A stretch of DNA of 64,000 bases from an uncultured Tropicimonas sp. (GTDB lineage Bacteria; Pseudomonadota; Alphaproteobacteria; Rhodobacterales; Rhodobacteraceae): positions 1 through 64,000 of the forward strand of contig CANMIP010000012.1 of NCBI GenBank assembly GCA_947497945.1, read 5' to 3'. Made by a program: the position numbers and the translations under genes. The notes beneath the pieces were generated by a model. The model was not told where the DNA came from, made no database searches, and saw only the letters and a list, made by a program, of their open reading frames with translations. Positions 16,360-26,923 of this stretch are shown here, one piece after another. Each line of letters begins with the position of its first letter. Within the stretch, counting starts at the first letter, position 1.

Positions 16360-16818
16360 CTATTGGTCGAGGATGCCCGGCCAGTTCTTGCGTCCCGCCA
16401 CGATGTTGCCCGGAATGTCCTGAGACCAGAGTTCCCGCGCTCGCAAGGATGCATTCAGGAAAAGCCTGTCCTCATGGATCGTCCATGCCTCCGGAATTGT
16501 CGGTGCGAGATATCCGAGCGAGGCTGCATATGCGCAGTAACCGCCGAACTCAGGAGCAAATCTTTCCGGTTCCGCTTCGAAAGCCATGGCATTTTCGGCA
16601 TTCGCGAATTGCCATTCCGCACCTTTCCACATGAGCTTGTTTTGCGCGGACCCGGGAACGGGCTTGCCATCGCTGAAATATCCAACCGGGTCGGTGCCAT
16701 TGATGGCGATGGGGTTCTGGAACACCTCTGGCTCCTTGGCCAGGGCAAGACCGGGCGTCAGGGCATAGGCGACGGGTGCAGTCGCGAAAAGAGCAAGAGT
16801 TTTTCGACGCGTGAACAT
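16360..16818 (-). CDS. Tat-exported YHS-domain protein
   Basis: The 152-residue protein begins with a twin-arginine signal (MFTRRKTLALFATAPVAYAL). It contains a YHS domain: GTDPVGYFSDGKPVPGS, then WKGAEWQFANAENAMAFEAE and FAPEFGGYCAYAASLG. YHS domains are found in proteins linked to metals, notably copper transport, and several roseobacter copies are exported. No CxxC is present, only a single Cys in GGYCAY. ATG 16818 is preceded by AAGGGGA; an ATG ten codons upstream lacks a site. It stands alone. Confidence 0.8.
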   Translation of the reverse strand: MFTRRKTLALFATAPVAYALTPGLALAKEPEVFQNPIAINGTDPVGYFSDGKPVPGSAQNKLMWKGAEWQFANAENAMAFEAEPERFAPEFGGYCAYAASLGYLAPTIPEAWTIHEDRLFLNASLRARELWSQDIPGNIVAGRKNWPGILDQ

Positions 16819-17287
16819 GGGGGGTCCCCTTTTTGCTGGTCCCTCCACTTATTGCCAAATCGCGCCATCTGTCAGCCGACCTTACCATTGTGTGATCGGT
16901 TCGTGAAAACAGTTCAGAGGTCAGGCATCGGAAGTCAGGGTCGCCCCCCGGAAGCCCGCAGGGGGGAAGAACGATGCTTCTGCCCTATTGCGAAATGGTA
17001 CGGGCGACGCAACCAACGCGGTCACCGGGCGGAGGCGCAGGAAAGTCGCAAATGATTTTCTGTTTGGGTTCAGCAGCTTGGAGACTTCCCTTCGGCCCTT
17101 GCTGTTGAAGCCATTCATCCCTGACAAAACAGAGATTCTAAAGAAAGCCTTCCGGGGCCGCTTTCCTGTTTCGGTCTGGGGGCACATTTGGAGCACAGGT
17201 CCACCCCGGTCCTCGACGGTTTGTCGAACCAAAGACCCCGCACCGCACCGCACTGCGAGACCTTCGCAGGTTCTGGTGGCAACCGTC
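16819..17287. other. Intergenic stretch, nothing recognised
   Basis: No reading frame here has a ribosome binding site or a recognisable family, and no repeat or RNA could be identified. Confidence 0.4.
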
Positions 17288-17512
17288 CTAGAAGTTCTGG
17301 GCCTTCTTTGCTTCTTTCCATCCCTCACGCATGGCTGTATCCGTGCAGTTTGCATTTCTTAGCGAGCCTGGCGTGTAGCCAGCCTCTCCACATTTCTCAC
17401 TGTAATACTGCTGAATCTTTGCAGGAGACGTCGACCGGAACCACTCGTAGCTTTCGGGGGTTGAACAACCGCAAAGCAAACAGGTCGCAACGATCAACAA
17501 CAGATTTTTCAT
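17288..17512 (-). CDS. Small lipoprotein, unknown function
   Basis: ATG 17512 begins a 74-residue protein with a lipoprotein signal (MKNLLLIVATCLLCGCS), where LCGC is an acceptable lipobox with Cys16 as the acylated residue. The mature part contains SYEWFRSTSPAKIQQYYSEK, CGEAGY and CTDTAMREGWKEAK, with two further Cys. An AGAGCTACC leader gives a mediocre ribosome binding site. Related small lipoproteins of this type exist in proteobacteria, but no function is assigned. The base composition is lower in GC than the neighbours, so it may be acquired. Confidence 0.65.
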   Translation of the reverse strand: MKNLLLIVATCLLCGCSTPESYEWFRSTSPAKIQQYYSEKCGEAGYTPGSLRNANCTDTAMREGWKEAKKAQNF

Positions 17513-18022
17513 GGTAGCTCTCCCGCCCAAAGTGGGCTTTTGCGCACGCGCCGTTGTCCATCAGCCACTTCGACCAGTTGATCCAACGTTCGTCAAGCGA
17601 CCACGCCGTTTGCTTGCGCGCCCCCCTCTTGCACGGGAGACACTCAAAGTTTGAGTGGTGATGATCCAGACGCAGGAAGGCGCGCGGGTTTCGTCTTCAA
17701 GGCTGTTGAAATTGCCCCCTCCCCGACACGGCGCGTGCAACTCTCTTTCGGGCGGTTCAGAGAGACCAAGGGAGACGCTCGGTCTTGGCCTGGAACTCCC
17801 CAAGGGTCGAACCCGTCCCGCTTTTTGGCCCTCACCCGCTGTGCAGAGCTTGCGGTAATTCGCTGTGTTTGCAGCGTCCCAGCCCTTGCTCGTCCATAAG
17901 CGGCCCTCTCGCAAGAGACCCTGCCATTCGTTGAAGAATGTACGAGGGTTACAGAATCTACGCCCCTGGATCCGCATTCGGTGCGCGCGTCGGGAGGATC
18001 CCGGCGCGCGGCTGGCACGGGA
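17513..18022. other. Intergenic stretch, nothing recognised
   Basis: Frames on both strands are open, as is common in high-GC DNA, but none shows a family signature, signal peptide or ribosome binding site. Confidence 0.4.
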
Positions 18023-19027
18023 TCACTCGGCCGGGACGAGGTCCGGGAAGGTCCAGCTGCCATCGAGGATCTCTGCGCGCGGTTCGTAAAGCCGGATCAG
18101 GTAGTTCCAGCCCGGCGTGACCGGGATGCAGTTGATCCGACCGTCGTCGCAGCCACCGAAATGGAGCGTGTAGGAACCGTCCGGGTTCGGTGTGGCGGAG
18201 GTGTTGTTGTAGCTGTTGCGGCCAAGATCGTTGGGTTCGAGATAGCCTTCGGCATTGTACACCGTGATCGACCAGAACGCGTCCACCGGCACGTCCTTGA
18301 ACGTGACCGTATGCGGGGTCTGGCCGTCATTGGCGTCAACGCTGTCGACAATGGCGCTCGCAGTCGTGGCGGGCTGTCCTCCCCATCCGGCCATTGCGCC
18401 GACCAGGTGATCGATCGGCATCACCTCGTCCTTGCGTCCGAAGGCATGTTCGACGCTGAAACCGACCGCGCCAGCCAGATCACTCAGGGCTCTGCGGGCC
18501 TCGGCAAGCTCCTCCAACTCCCAGTCCGGAGCCTCGAACGGTCCGCTGCCGCCGCCCGTGAAGGCAAGCCCGTCCTGCGCGGCATGCGCGCGCGGCAGGT
18601 CTTCCGGGTCGCCGGCATCGACGAAGGTCCGGAACAGGATATAGGCAAAGCGCGTGCCCACCTCCTCCTCGGTCAACTCGTAGCTGCCGGGCTGGGACTC
18701 GACGAAGTTATAGTGGTCCTGGCTGATCACCAGCATCGACTGGAAGCGGCCATCGGTTTGCGGAAGGGTGACCGTGGCCGGCTCCGCAAGGTCCAGAATG
18801 ACGGCGGAATAGAGCGTGTCCTGATTGGCGCGGATGATCGGCTGGAAGCCATCGGCTTTCACGGTGTCGCGTTCATGGGCGAACACGCCGGTCCCGATCC
18901 CGTAGCCGTCCAGCGTCGCACGGATCATGGTGTCGGATTCGGCGCGCACGAGGTTTTCCAGTGTGATCTCCTCGGCCTGGGCCTGGAACGGAACCAGGAG
19001 AGTGGTTATCAGCAGCAATTTCTTCAT
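18023..19027 (-). CDS. Exported DUF1254/DUF1214 protein (copy 2)
   Basis: The 334-residue product has a Sec signal (MKKLLLITTLLVPFQAQA), an N-terminal DUF1254-like domain (QPIIRANQDTLYSAVILDLA, FQSMLVISQDHYNF) and a C-terminal DUF1214 domain (VPVDAFWSITVYNAEGYLEP, GSYTLHFGG, PGWNYLIRLYEPR). Such proteins are periplasmic and of unknown biochemical role. ATG 19027 has GGGAG nine bases upstream; an ATG three codons earlier is too close to that site. It lies 20 bases downstream of a paralogue and is surely cotranscribed with it. Two Cys (GGCDDGRINC) are shared with the paralogue and may form a disulfide. Confidence 0.85.
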   Translation of the reverse strand: MKKLLLITTLLVPFQAQAEEITLENLVRAESDTMIRATLDGYGIGTGVFAHERDTVKADGFQPIIRANQDTLYSAVILDLAEPATVTLPQTDGRFQSMLVISQDHYNFVESQPGSYELTEEEVGTRFAYILFRTFVDAGDPEDLPRAHAAQDGLAFTGGGSGPFEAPDWELEELAEARRALSDLAGAVGFSVEHAFGRKDEVMPIDHLVGAMAGWGGQPATTASAIVDSVDANDGQTPHTVTFKDVPVDAFWSITVYNAEGYLEPNDLGRNSYNNTSATPNPDGSYTLHFGGCDDGRINCIPVTPGWNYLIRLYEPRAEILDGSWTFPDLVPAE

Positions 19028-19047
19028 CGTCTTCATCTCCCAAGGGG

Positions 19048-20106
19048 TCAGTTCAGCGGCGTCGCGGTGGGGAAGGTCCAGCTTCCGTCGAGCACGTCCG
19101 AGCCGGGACGGTACAGCCGTACGGTGTAGTTCCAGCCTTCCATGATCGGCAGGCAGTTCACCCGCCCGTCCTCGCAGCCGCCCAGGTGAACGGTCACACC
19201 ACCATCGTCGCTCGGCGTGGCGCCGACCGAGTTGACATTGTAGGCGCCCAGCGGGTTCGGCTCGAAGAAGCCTTCGGCATTGTAGAGGCTGAGCGACCAG
19301 AAGGCGTCCACCGGCACGTCGGCCGGCACGTCGATCCTGTATTCGCCCACCGGCAGCCCCGGATCGACATTGAGATAGAAGGCTTCCGCTTCGGGCAGCC
19401 CGCCCCATCCGACCGCGGTGCCGATAAAGTGGCGCAGCGGCTCGACCTCGTCTCGGGCGCCGAAGACGCGGAAGCTGTCGGGCGCGAAACGGCCGATCTC
19501 GATCGCTGCCCGCAGCAGGCCGTCGAAGCTCTCCTCGTCGTAATCGGGCATGATGAAGGGCCGGCTTGAGGCGGCCTCGATCGTCATTGCGTCCTGGATG
19601 GCGTTCACCTCCGCGACATCCTCTGGATCGGCCGCGTCCACGAGCATACGCAGAAAGACGACCACATAGGGTGTATCGAAACGCTGCATGTCGAGCTGGT
19701 AGGTGCCACCGCCGGAAAACACCTCGTTGATATAGTGGTCCTGGTTCACCACCATCGCGGTCATGTACCGCGTCCCGGCATCCGGAAGGGTCAGAACCGC
19801 GCCCTCGCTGATATCGACGACGACAGTGCTGTAGAGCGTGTCGCGATTCATCCGGATCGTCGGCTGTTGTTCGACCGGGGTCGGTTCGCGGAAATGGAAG
19901 AAGCGGTTCACCCCGCCGGCCAGGCTGACGTATTTGTCCAGTTCGATATCGGTCGCGGCCCGGGTGAAATTGTCGATATTGACCGGAATCTCGCGCGCGT
20001 CGAGCAACGCGGTCAGCGGGTTGCCGGAAATCTCGGCCATGGCCGGCATGCCCGTCACTGCCAAAAGGCAGCTCAGGCAGGAGTGGATGGGCAGGTTTTT
20101 CAGCAT
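19048..20106 (-). CDS. Exported DUF1254/DUF1214 protein (copy 1)
   Basis: The 352-residue product has a Sec signal (MLKNLPIHSCLSCLLAVTGM then PAMAE), a DUF1254-like half (TIRMNRDTLYSTVVVDIS, TAMVVNQDHYINEV) and a DUF1214 half (VPVDAFWSLSLYNAEGFFEP, VTVHLGGCEDGRVNC, EGWNYTVRLYRPGSDVLDGS). It is clearly paralogous to the next gene, from which it has diverged well. ATG 20106 follows GAGGA. Both genes are divergent from an AraC regulator whose gene starts 362 bases away, the likely controller. Confidence 0.85.
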   Translation of the reverse strand: MLKNLPIHSCLSCLLAVTGMPAMAEISGNPLTALLDAREIPVNIDNFTRAATDIELDKYVSLAGGVNRFFHFREPTPVEQQPTIRMNRDTLYSTVVVDISEGAVLTLPDAGTRYMTAMVVNQDHYINEVFSGGGTYQLDMQRFDTPYVVVFLRMLVDAADPEDVAEVNAIQDAMTIEAASSRPFIMPDYDEESFDGLLRAAIEIGRFAPDSFRVFGARDEVEPLRHFIGTAVGWGGLPEAEAFYLNVDPGLPVGEYRIDVPADVPVDAFWSLSLYNAEGFFEPNPLGAYNVNSVGATPSDDGGVTVHLGGCEDGRVNCLPIMEGWNYTVRLYRPGSDVLDGSWTFPTATPLN

Positions 20107-20467
20107 GGGATCCTCGTTTGGTTCTGTCCGGGACGGGGTAATCCGAGGCCCGGCTGGTTCTGTGCCCCGTGGCGAGGCGGTTGCGATTTGAACGGCGTGT
20201 TCAGAAACGGAAGGTCGCGCCGAGATCTTCGAGGACGTCCGCACAGGAAAGGTCTGCATCGACAGGTGCTTATCCGGGGAGGACACCCTGTTCCCCCGCG
20301 AGTCCCGACAGCCAGGCATGGGGCGTGACCTGGGAACGCCAGCCGGAAAGCCCCTGCGCGCTTGCCGCGTCCGAACAGATCAGCGCTATCTCCGAAATCA
20401 CGCAAACACCGTGCCGCATTTCAACCATGCCTCTCCCAGCATTTTCCCGCCCTACGAGTGATTTAAC

Positions 20468-21526
20468 ATGGCCCAACCGGTCATTTTGCGACATAATGGC
20501 GATATGCGCGTTCCGATGACGCATCTTTTCGAACTCACCCACGTGGTCGCACTTCTCGATGACCTGGTGCACCCGTCCGTGGTCGATCGCGCGCTGAGGA
20601 AGGCCGATATCGACCGCGGCTTCCTCAGGACTGCCCCCTGTTTCCTGCCCTATTCCATCGAGGCCGTGGTTCTGGAATCGGTGGCCCGTGACATGGGCGA
20701 GGCCCATCTCGGTGCGATCCTTGGCAACAGGTTCGATTACGGTGCCTACCGGGGCTACAGCACCTATGTTCTCGGTGCGAAGGACCTCGCCTCGGCGCTC
20801 GCACGCGGCAGGCAGGCCCTGCCACTGCTGCATCCCGGCTCTCAGCTGTCCCTCGAACGAGAGGACGGACAGCTTGTACTGGGTTTCCTGTCCGGGCTGT
20901 CCAACGTGGTCGGACACAGGCATCTCGACGAGGCGGCGATCCTCATCATGGCGCAAGTCTGCCGTGCCTTTCTTGGTCCGGGTTGGAGGCCGGAATGGAT
21001 CGAGCTGTCATCGCCGAACCAGGCCAGCCGCTCCGCTCTCGGAGACATGCTGGACACACCGGTGCGGGCGGGCCGGGGCGTAACGGGGTTTGCCCTCCGT
21101 TTCCGGGATATTTTCGTCCGAAACCCCACCCCGCCCAAGGCCAATGACGTCCGAACCCTGGATGATCTGGTGGTCGAGATGGGGGTGGAGCCGCAGAAAC
21201 GGATGGAGCATGTGGTCCGGGATGCGCTCCGGTTCCAGTTCGCGGCTGGCGACATATCGGAAGAGGCGGTTGCACGGCGCCTTGCAATGGGCCCGCGCAC
21301 ACTCCAGCGCGCGCTGCGCAAGGAGGGCACGTCCTTCAGGGAGCTGCGCGCCCGGATTGTCGCGGATCGCGCCAGCATCCTTCTTGTTGAAACGGATCTT
21401 GGCGTCGAGGCGATTGGAACCTCTCTGGGTTACGAGGAGCCCAAGAGCTTTCGCCGCGCCTTCCGTGCGGCAACCGGCCTCTCCCCGAGCGCTTTCCGAG
21501 CCTCCCACGGACGCGCTCCTGCTTGA
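20468..21526 (+). CDS. AraC-family regulator (Arabinose_bd-like N-domain)
   Basis: The 352-residue protein has an N-terminal ligand domain of the OruR/ArgR-like AraC subgroup (FLRTAPCFLPYSIEAVVLES, GKDLASALARGRQALPLLHP-like segment) and a C-terminal pair of helix-turn-helix motifs (EEAVARRLAMGPRTLQRAL, GTSLGYEEPKSFRRAFRAAT then GLSPSAFR). ATG 20468 gives the full length, although in-frame ATGs at 20504 and 20516 are possible and no start has a clear ribosome binding site. Its divergent position suggests control of the DUF1254 pair. Confidence 0.8.
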   Translation: MAQPVILRHNGDMRVPMTHLFELTHVVALLDDLVHPSVVDRALRKADIDRGFLRTAPCFLPYSIEAVVLESVARDMGEAHLGAILGNRFDYGAYRGYSTYVLGAKDLASALARGRQALPLLHPGSQLSLEREDGQLVLGFLSGLSNVVGHRHLDEAAILIMAQVCRAFLGPGWRPEWIELSSPNQASRSALGDMLDTPVRAGRGVTGFALRFRDIFVRNPTPPKANDVRTLDDLVVEMGVEPQKRMEHVVRDALRFQFAAGDISEEAVARRLAMGPRTLQRALRKEGTSFRELRARIVADRASILLVETDLGVEAIGTSLGYEEPKSFRRAFRAATGLSPSAFRASHGRAPA

Positions 21527-22005
21527 GCCGGCCCGGAAAGGACTGCCGGCCGCTGCTTGCTGGCATCCGCAGGCGGCGGGGGACCATGCTGGGGCGACGC
21601 CGCACGTGACGGCGGGGATGGGTCGGCAGGTCCATTGTCGAAAGGCTCCGCGCCGTCCCTCCCTTGAACCAACCCTGGTCGTCCACGCAGCGCGGGTCGG
21701 CTTCCCATCCTTCTTGACGCTTCCTGAAATGCTGCACCGAAGGCACGACGCGAACGCCTGCGTCCACCGCGAACGGCCCGGTGCCGCTCTCTGTTTGCGG
21801 GATCGTCTAGTGCGGGTTTCTCGGTCATTCGGGGACCTGGTTCTCTACGAAGTCGGCGGTTGCCGCTTCCTGATGGCGTCCGGGAGCTGATCGGCCAAAA
21901 TGTCATTCGCGAAGTGAGCACCTGCTCATCCGGCGGCTTTGGATTGGCTTGATCCGCCTCCGTCCCGAAGGACGTCAAACCCGCCCGGGCTCTCCCAGGC
22001 AGGGA
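21527..22005. other. Gap where the RND pump's 3' end is missing
   Basis: None of the reading frames continues the truncated RND transporter or shows a family signature. The sequence is probably junction or decayed DNA left by the deletion that removed the last third of the pump gene. Confidence 0.4.
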
Positions 22006-24210
22006 TCATTTTGGTGTCAGGTGATGGCCTCCTGCGTTGGGTTGAAGACGGTAGCCGTATTCGTTCAGCGTGAGCTTCACCTCCTGGCGGCCACCGTAGA
22101 AATCGGAATAGGCCTCCTTGACATCGATCCGGTCCAGCAGCCGTGACAGGACTTCGGACGCCGCCGCCTCGATCTCTCCGAGATCACTCCCCGAGACATC
22201 GATGTCGATGTCATTGCCACCCGGGCCTGCCTCGTTCTGGGCAAAGCTTACCTGGTGCAGGTCCGGAAGCGCGCCGGATTCCGCGCGCCAGACCTGCAGG
22301 ACCTCGTCGGCACTGACATTGCTCTTCGCGGCTTCCAGCAGGTCGACGGTCACCGTCGCGGTGTTCGAGCCATTGTCGTTGACGCTCGAGTTGGAGCCGT
22401 AGCTGACGAGGACACGTTCGACCAGCGGTGCGCCGCCATCGGTGTCGGGGGTGAATTGCGCATCCACCCGTTCGAGGCCAGCGAGGATCTGCTCGACATT
22501 GGCCGCCGTGCGATCGCGGGCGATCCCGGAAGTCAGCGCGATCTTCGCTTCGATCGTGTCGCCTACCACCTCCGGAAACCCGACCACCTTGACCTGACCG
22601 GAGGCGACCAGCCCGATCGAAAGGATGAGCGCGCCCAGAACGCTGCCGATGGTCAGGTAACGGACCCGCGCCAGCGCTGCGGCAGTGGGAATGACGCCCC
22701 CCTCCTTGAACCGCTCCAGCACCCGCGCAGCGGGGCGTTCCGTGTGCTCGGCAGGTGTCCCGGTCCCGATACGGCTCAGGTGATGCGGCAGGATCAGGAA
22801 GCCTTCAAGCAAGGACAATGCCAGCGTCATCAGCAGCACCATCGGGATGTATTTGAGGACCTGTCCCAAGTCCCCGTCGAGGAACATCAGCGGGCCAAAG
22901 ACGCAGGCCGTGGTCAGAAAGGAAGACAGTACGCCCGGCATGATCTCCTGCCTGCCGCGCCAGGCCGCTTCCTTGCCGCCGACGCGGGTGGGCCACTTGT
23001 CGATATTCTCCGCGATGACGATGGAATCGTCCATGATCAGCCCGACCGCCATCAGCAGCGCAATGAGCGTGAAAATGCTGATGGTCACGCCGAGGGCGTT
23101 CATCAGGAACAGCCCGCCGAGGAAGGACACCGGCAGCGCGGCCGAGATCCAGAGCGCCTCCTTGAGCGTGAAGAACATCCACATCACCGCAAAGACCAGC
23201 GCCACGCCCATCACGATATTGCTGACGATGAGGGAAAGGCGTTCCTCGACGATCTCGGTCATGTTGTTGATGACGGTGATCTCGAACGGCTCCGGCCGGG
23301 CCGCGCGCTCCTCCTCCAGGATCGCCTCGACACGTTCGAAGATGCGGATGGAATCGCCTTCCGACGCCTTCATGATCTGGATTGTCGCCGTCTGCGCGCC
23401 GTTGATGAAGCCTTGCGTGTTCTCGTCGCTGTCGACGATCCGCACAGTCGCGAGATCGTTCAGCCGGACGATGCCGCCATTCTCATTCTGCAGCACGATC
23501 AGGTCTTCGAGATCGGCAATCGAGCGGCGCACATCCGAATAGCGCAGCACAAGGCTCTTCTCGGTGGTCTCGACCTCACCCAGCGGTTGCTGAAGCGAGC
23601 GGGCATCGATCGCATCGACCACGTCCTGGCTCGACAGCCCGTAGCGGCGCAGGTCCTTGTCATCGAAGGTCACGCGCAGCTCGCGGTCGGTCAGCCCCGA
23701 CACGGTCGCTTCGGTCACACCGTCCACGCCCTGGAGCGTGCTGGCCAGCTCGTCGGCATATTCCAGCAGGCCCTGCTTGCCGTCGATCCCGGAGATGGCG
23801 ATCTGGGCGATCATCTCGGTGCGCCCGCCGCGCTCGATGGAGGGGGTCTCGGCATCCTCGGGGAAGTCGTTCACTCCGGAAACGGCGGAGGAGACGTCGT
23901 TGTAGAACTGGATGATATCGCCGCCGGTCTCCAGCTCGGCGGTCGCCGCGGTCCGCCCGTCGACGGAGAGACAGTCGAACGCCTCCAACCCGACGGTGCC
24001 GGAAATCGCATCCTCCAGCCGGGTGCAGATATCCTCGTCCACATCGACGGCCGAGGCGCCGGGACAGGAGATGGACACCAGAACGGTGGAGGCGGTGGTG
24101 TCGGGAAAGGTCTCACGTTCGATATTGCTGACGGTCGCGAGACCGAGAATGCAGATCAGCGCCATCAGCAGGTTGGACGCGACGGGGTGACGGGCGAACC
24201 AGGCAATCAT
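22006..24210 (-). pseudogene. RND efflux pump, C-terminally truncated
   Basis: The ORF encodes 734 residues of a HAE-type RND permease, about 300 short of the usual 1020-1050. The N-terminus (MIAWFARHPVASNLLMALIC), the periplasmic porter domain, TM2-TM6 (VMGVALVFAVMWMF to PMVLLMTLALSLLEGFLILP) and TM7 (SVLGALILSIGLVASG) are present. The acidic relay residues of TM4 are seen in LIALLMAVGLIMDDSIVIAE. After KLTLNEYGYRL the homology stops and an unrelated short tail leads to a stop codon, so the second porter half and TM8-TM12 are missing. The product should be non-functional. The start overlaps the end of the adaptor gene region, the usual operon order. Confidence 0.8.
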
Positions 24211-24211
24211 G

Positions 24212-25554
24212 TTACTGCTCCGCCGTGGGCATGACAGGGTCCAGCGCCATGCCGATCACCGGCGGGGACGGCTCGCTCAGCACCAGCCGTTCGCCACCCT
24301 CCAGCCCGTTCAGGATGATGGCGCCCTCGCCGATGGAGGGGCCGACCTCGACGCGGATTTGGCAAGCCGGTCATGTGCATCCGCGAGGTAGACGAAGGCA
24401 GCGCCATCGTCGCCATAGCGCAAAGCGCTGCGCGGAACGACGATGGTGTTCTCGATCGGTTCCAAGCTGAAGATGACCGAGACAAAAGCCCCGGATTCGA
24501 GCCGTGCGCGTTGCAGGTCTGGCTGCCCGATTGTCGGATCTTCGACCCGGACGACAACGCCCATCGTCGCGGTGTCGGCGTCGAGCGTGCCGCGCATGCG
24601 TTCCAGCTGCGCCGGCCTTGACATGATTCGGTTTCCGAGCGAGACGCGTACCTCGGCCGACACGCCCGTCTCCGTCAGGAACCCCATGACCCGGGAGGGG
24701 TCTATGCCCTCGGCGGGGATTTCGACCTTGCCGCGCGTCGACATGAAGATCGGCGCGAAGGTTGTCGGTTGGACTTCGGCGGTCACTTCGGCGGCCGAAG
24801 TGTCGTCCAACACCAGCAAAATGTCGCCGGTACGGACGAACTGTCCGGCCTCGACGCCAATCTCCGAGACCCGGCCGCGGAATGGCGCCGAAATCGTCGC
24901 CTTCTCGATCGACCGCTCGGCTTCACGCAGCTCGGACATCCGCACCGCGCGTGTCGCCTCCAGGCTTTCGCGCTGAGCGGGATAGAGCGCCAGCGTGTTC
25001 TCGAGGGTGAGTACCGAATTCGACTGTTCCAGCAGGGTTTCCTGCGCGGCATCCAGCGCGGCTTGTGTCGAGGCGCCGCGTTCGACCAGCGAGGCGACGC
25101 GGTTATGTTCGTCCTGCGCCACGGCTTTTGTCCGTTCCTGCAACTCCAGTGTCTTGCGGGTGTATTCTTCCTGCCGTTCGCTCTCGCGCAGCTGGACCTC
25201 GACCGAGGTGATGTTTGCCTGGGCCTTCGGGCGGGCAAGCTCGTAATCCGTCAAGTCGATCGCAAACAGCACATCGCCGGCGTCGACGGCGCTGCCGACG
25301 GCCAGGTTCCCGGGGATCGTGTCGATCCGCCCCTCGACCTCTGAGACGGCCGACCAGTCCCGGACCGGCTCGACCCATCCATAGCCGACGACACTGGCCG
25401 AGACGGGTTGCGGCAGGATATCCATCGCGCGGACCGCGAGCCGGGTTTCTTCGTGACGGGTGACGTCCTCGGGCTGTTCCCGTGTCATCCAGTTGAAGCC
25501 GAGCACGGCAATCACCAGCGGGGGCAGGATCACCCAAGGGCGGAAGTCGATCAA
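24212..25554 (-). pseudogene. RND membrane-fusion (adaptor) protein, frameshifted
   Basis: The reading frame from ATG 25554 gives an N-terminal membrane anchor (PWVILPPLVIAVLGF), a biotinyl-lipoyl/barrel-sandwich region split by a long coiled-coil hairpin (residues about 110-230) and a beta-barrel domain (FRGRVSEIGVEAGQFVRTGD). After RLAK near 24360 the ORF goes out of frame. One lost base in an A-run restores the expected C-terminus, IRVEVGPSIGEGAIILNGLE and a VMPTAEQ end at a TAA (24212-24214), two bases before the pump start. The frameshifted ORF stops at 24310. It is a mutation or a sequencing error; the neighbouring lesions favour real decay. Confidence 0.75.
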
Positions 25555-25679
25555 GCAGCCCCGACCTTGGCTACATCAATTGGGACCTCGGCGCGCCTTG
25601 CCGTTTGACGCTGAACGGGGCAGCGATGGGCGCAGCGCGGGTTCGCAAAGTGGCGCCAGCAGATTTGGCGCAGCAGATG

Positions 25680-26923
25680 TCACTCCCGCGACGGCAGGAA
25701 GCTTATGGTCACGAAACTGAGGACGGCGCAGGTGAGGGAACAGAGGATCAGCGGCAGCGCCGTGCCAATGAAGGCCTGCCCGACAGGGATCGAGATCAGG
25801 ACGGCGAGAATGGTGCTGATCGCTCCCACTGCCGAGGCTGCCAGCCCGGCGAGATGGCCCACAGGCTCCATCGCCAGCGCTGTCGAGTTTCCCGCGATCA
25901 GCCCATTCTGGAAGAAAACCCCGACGGAAAAGACAAGGAAGACGACGAAGCCGGCATTCCCCGAGAGCCCGGCAACGCCAAGGAGCAGCACGGCCAGCGC
26001 GGAGAGGACGATCTGCAGCATCACCATCGCGTTGATCATGAAGCGCATGCCCAGCCTGTTGACCAGCCTGGCATTGATGAAACCAGAGCTGGACGCCAGC
26101 AGGGCGACCCCCGCAAACCAGAAGTGGAAATGCGCTCCATGTCCGTAGGTGATGTCGAAGATCTGCTGGACCGACGAGATCATCGCGAAAAGCGTTCCGA
26201 AGGTCAGCACCTGGACGATGATGGCGACGATCATCACCCGCATCGACAGCAGGTAGCGCGTATTGGCCAGCAGGCTTGCGGGCCGGAGCGGTGTCCGTCT
26301 TTCTATCTGCAGTGTCTCGGGCTGGCGCAACCCGAACCAGATCGCGCCGATCGCCGATACGATCGTGAAAGCGATGAAGATCGCCCGCCAGCCGGCCAGA
26401 TCGATCACCTGCGCCCCGAAGGTGGGCGCAATGGCCGGGACGATGGAAAAGATCATCATGATCAGGGACGAGATCTGCGGCGTCCGGCGTCCCGAGTACA
26501 GGTCCCGCACGATGGCCAGGCAGACTGTCCTCCCTGCCGCGAAACCGAAACCCTGAAGGATCCGCCCGGCCAGCATGACCTCGAGCGACCCGGCCTGCCA
26601 GCATATCATCGCCCCGGCGATATAGACCCGGAACCGCCAAGGATCACCGGCTTGCGCCCCCAGGCATCCGACATCGGCCCGGCAAACAGGGTGCCGACGC
26701 CCAGCCCCAACAGGAAGAAGGCGACGATCAACTGCGCCCGGTTGGGCGAGCCGGTCGAAAGCACGGCGGCTATCTCCGGGAAGGCCGGCAGCGAGGCGTC
26801 GGTGGAGAAGGCGACGATCGCCATCAACACCGCCATCAGCGCGACGAATTCCGTCAGCCGCAGCGCCGGTTTGGGCGTGGTTTCTGCCGGCTCATGGGGT
26901 GCGGCGGCCTGGATGTCTGTCAT
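25680..26923 (-). pseudogene. Bcr/CflA-type MFS drug transporter, frameshifted
   Basis: Two overlapping frames together form one 12-TM MFS protein of the Bcr/CflA family. The first (from ATG 26923) covers TM1-TM2 and the motif-A-like MSDAWGRKPVILGG. The second, open to 25680, covers IAGAMICWQAGSLEVMLAGR, RILQGFGFAAGRTVCLAIVR and the remaining helices to FLPSRE. They are out of phase by one base near 26630. Joined length is about 413 residues, normal for the family. With a restored frame it would be a complete drug:proton antiporter. It is encoded in the same direction as the RND genes. Confidence 0.75.

Noticed and set aside
22255-24234. 659-codon open frame on the plus strand opposite the RND pump
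   Set aside because: It is antisense to a recognisable RND protein and its translation is rich in Arg, Asp and His without domains.
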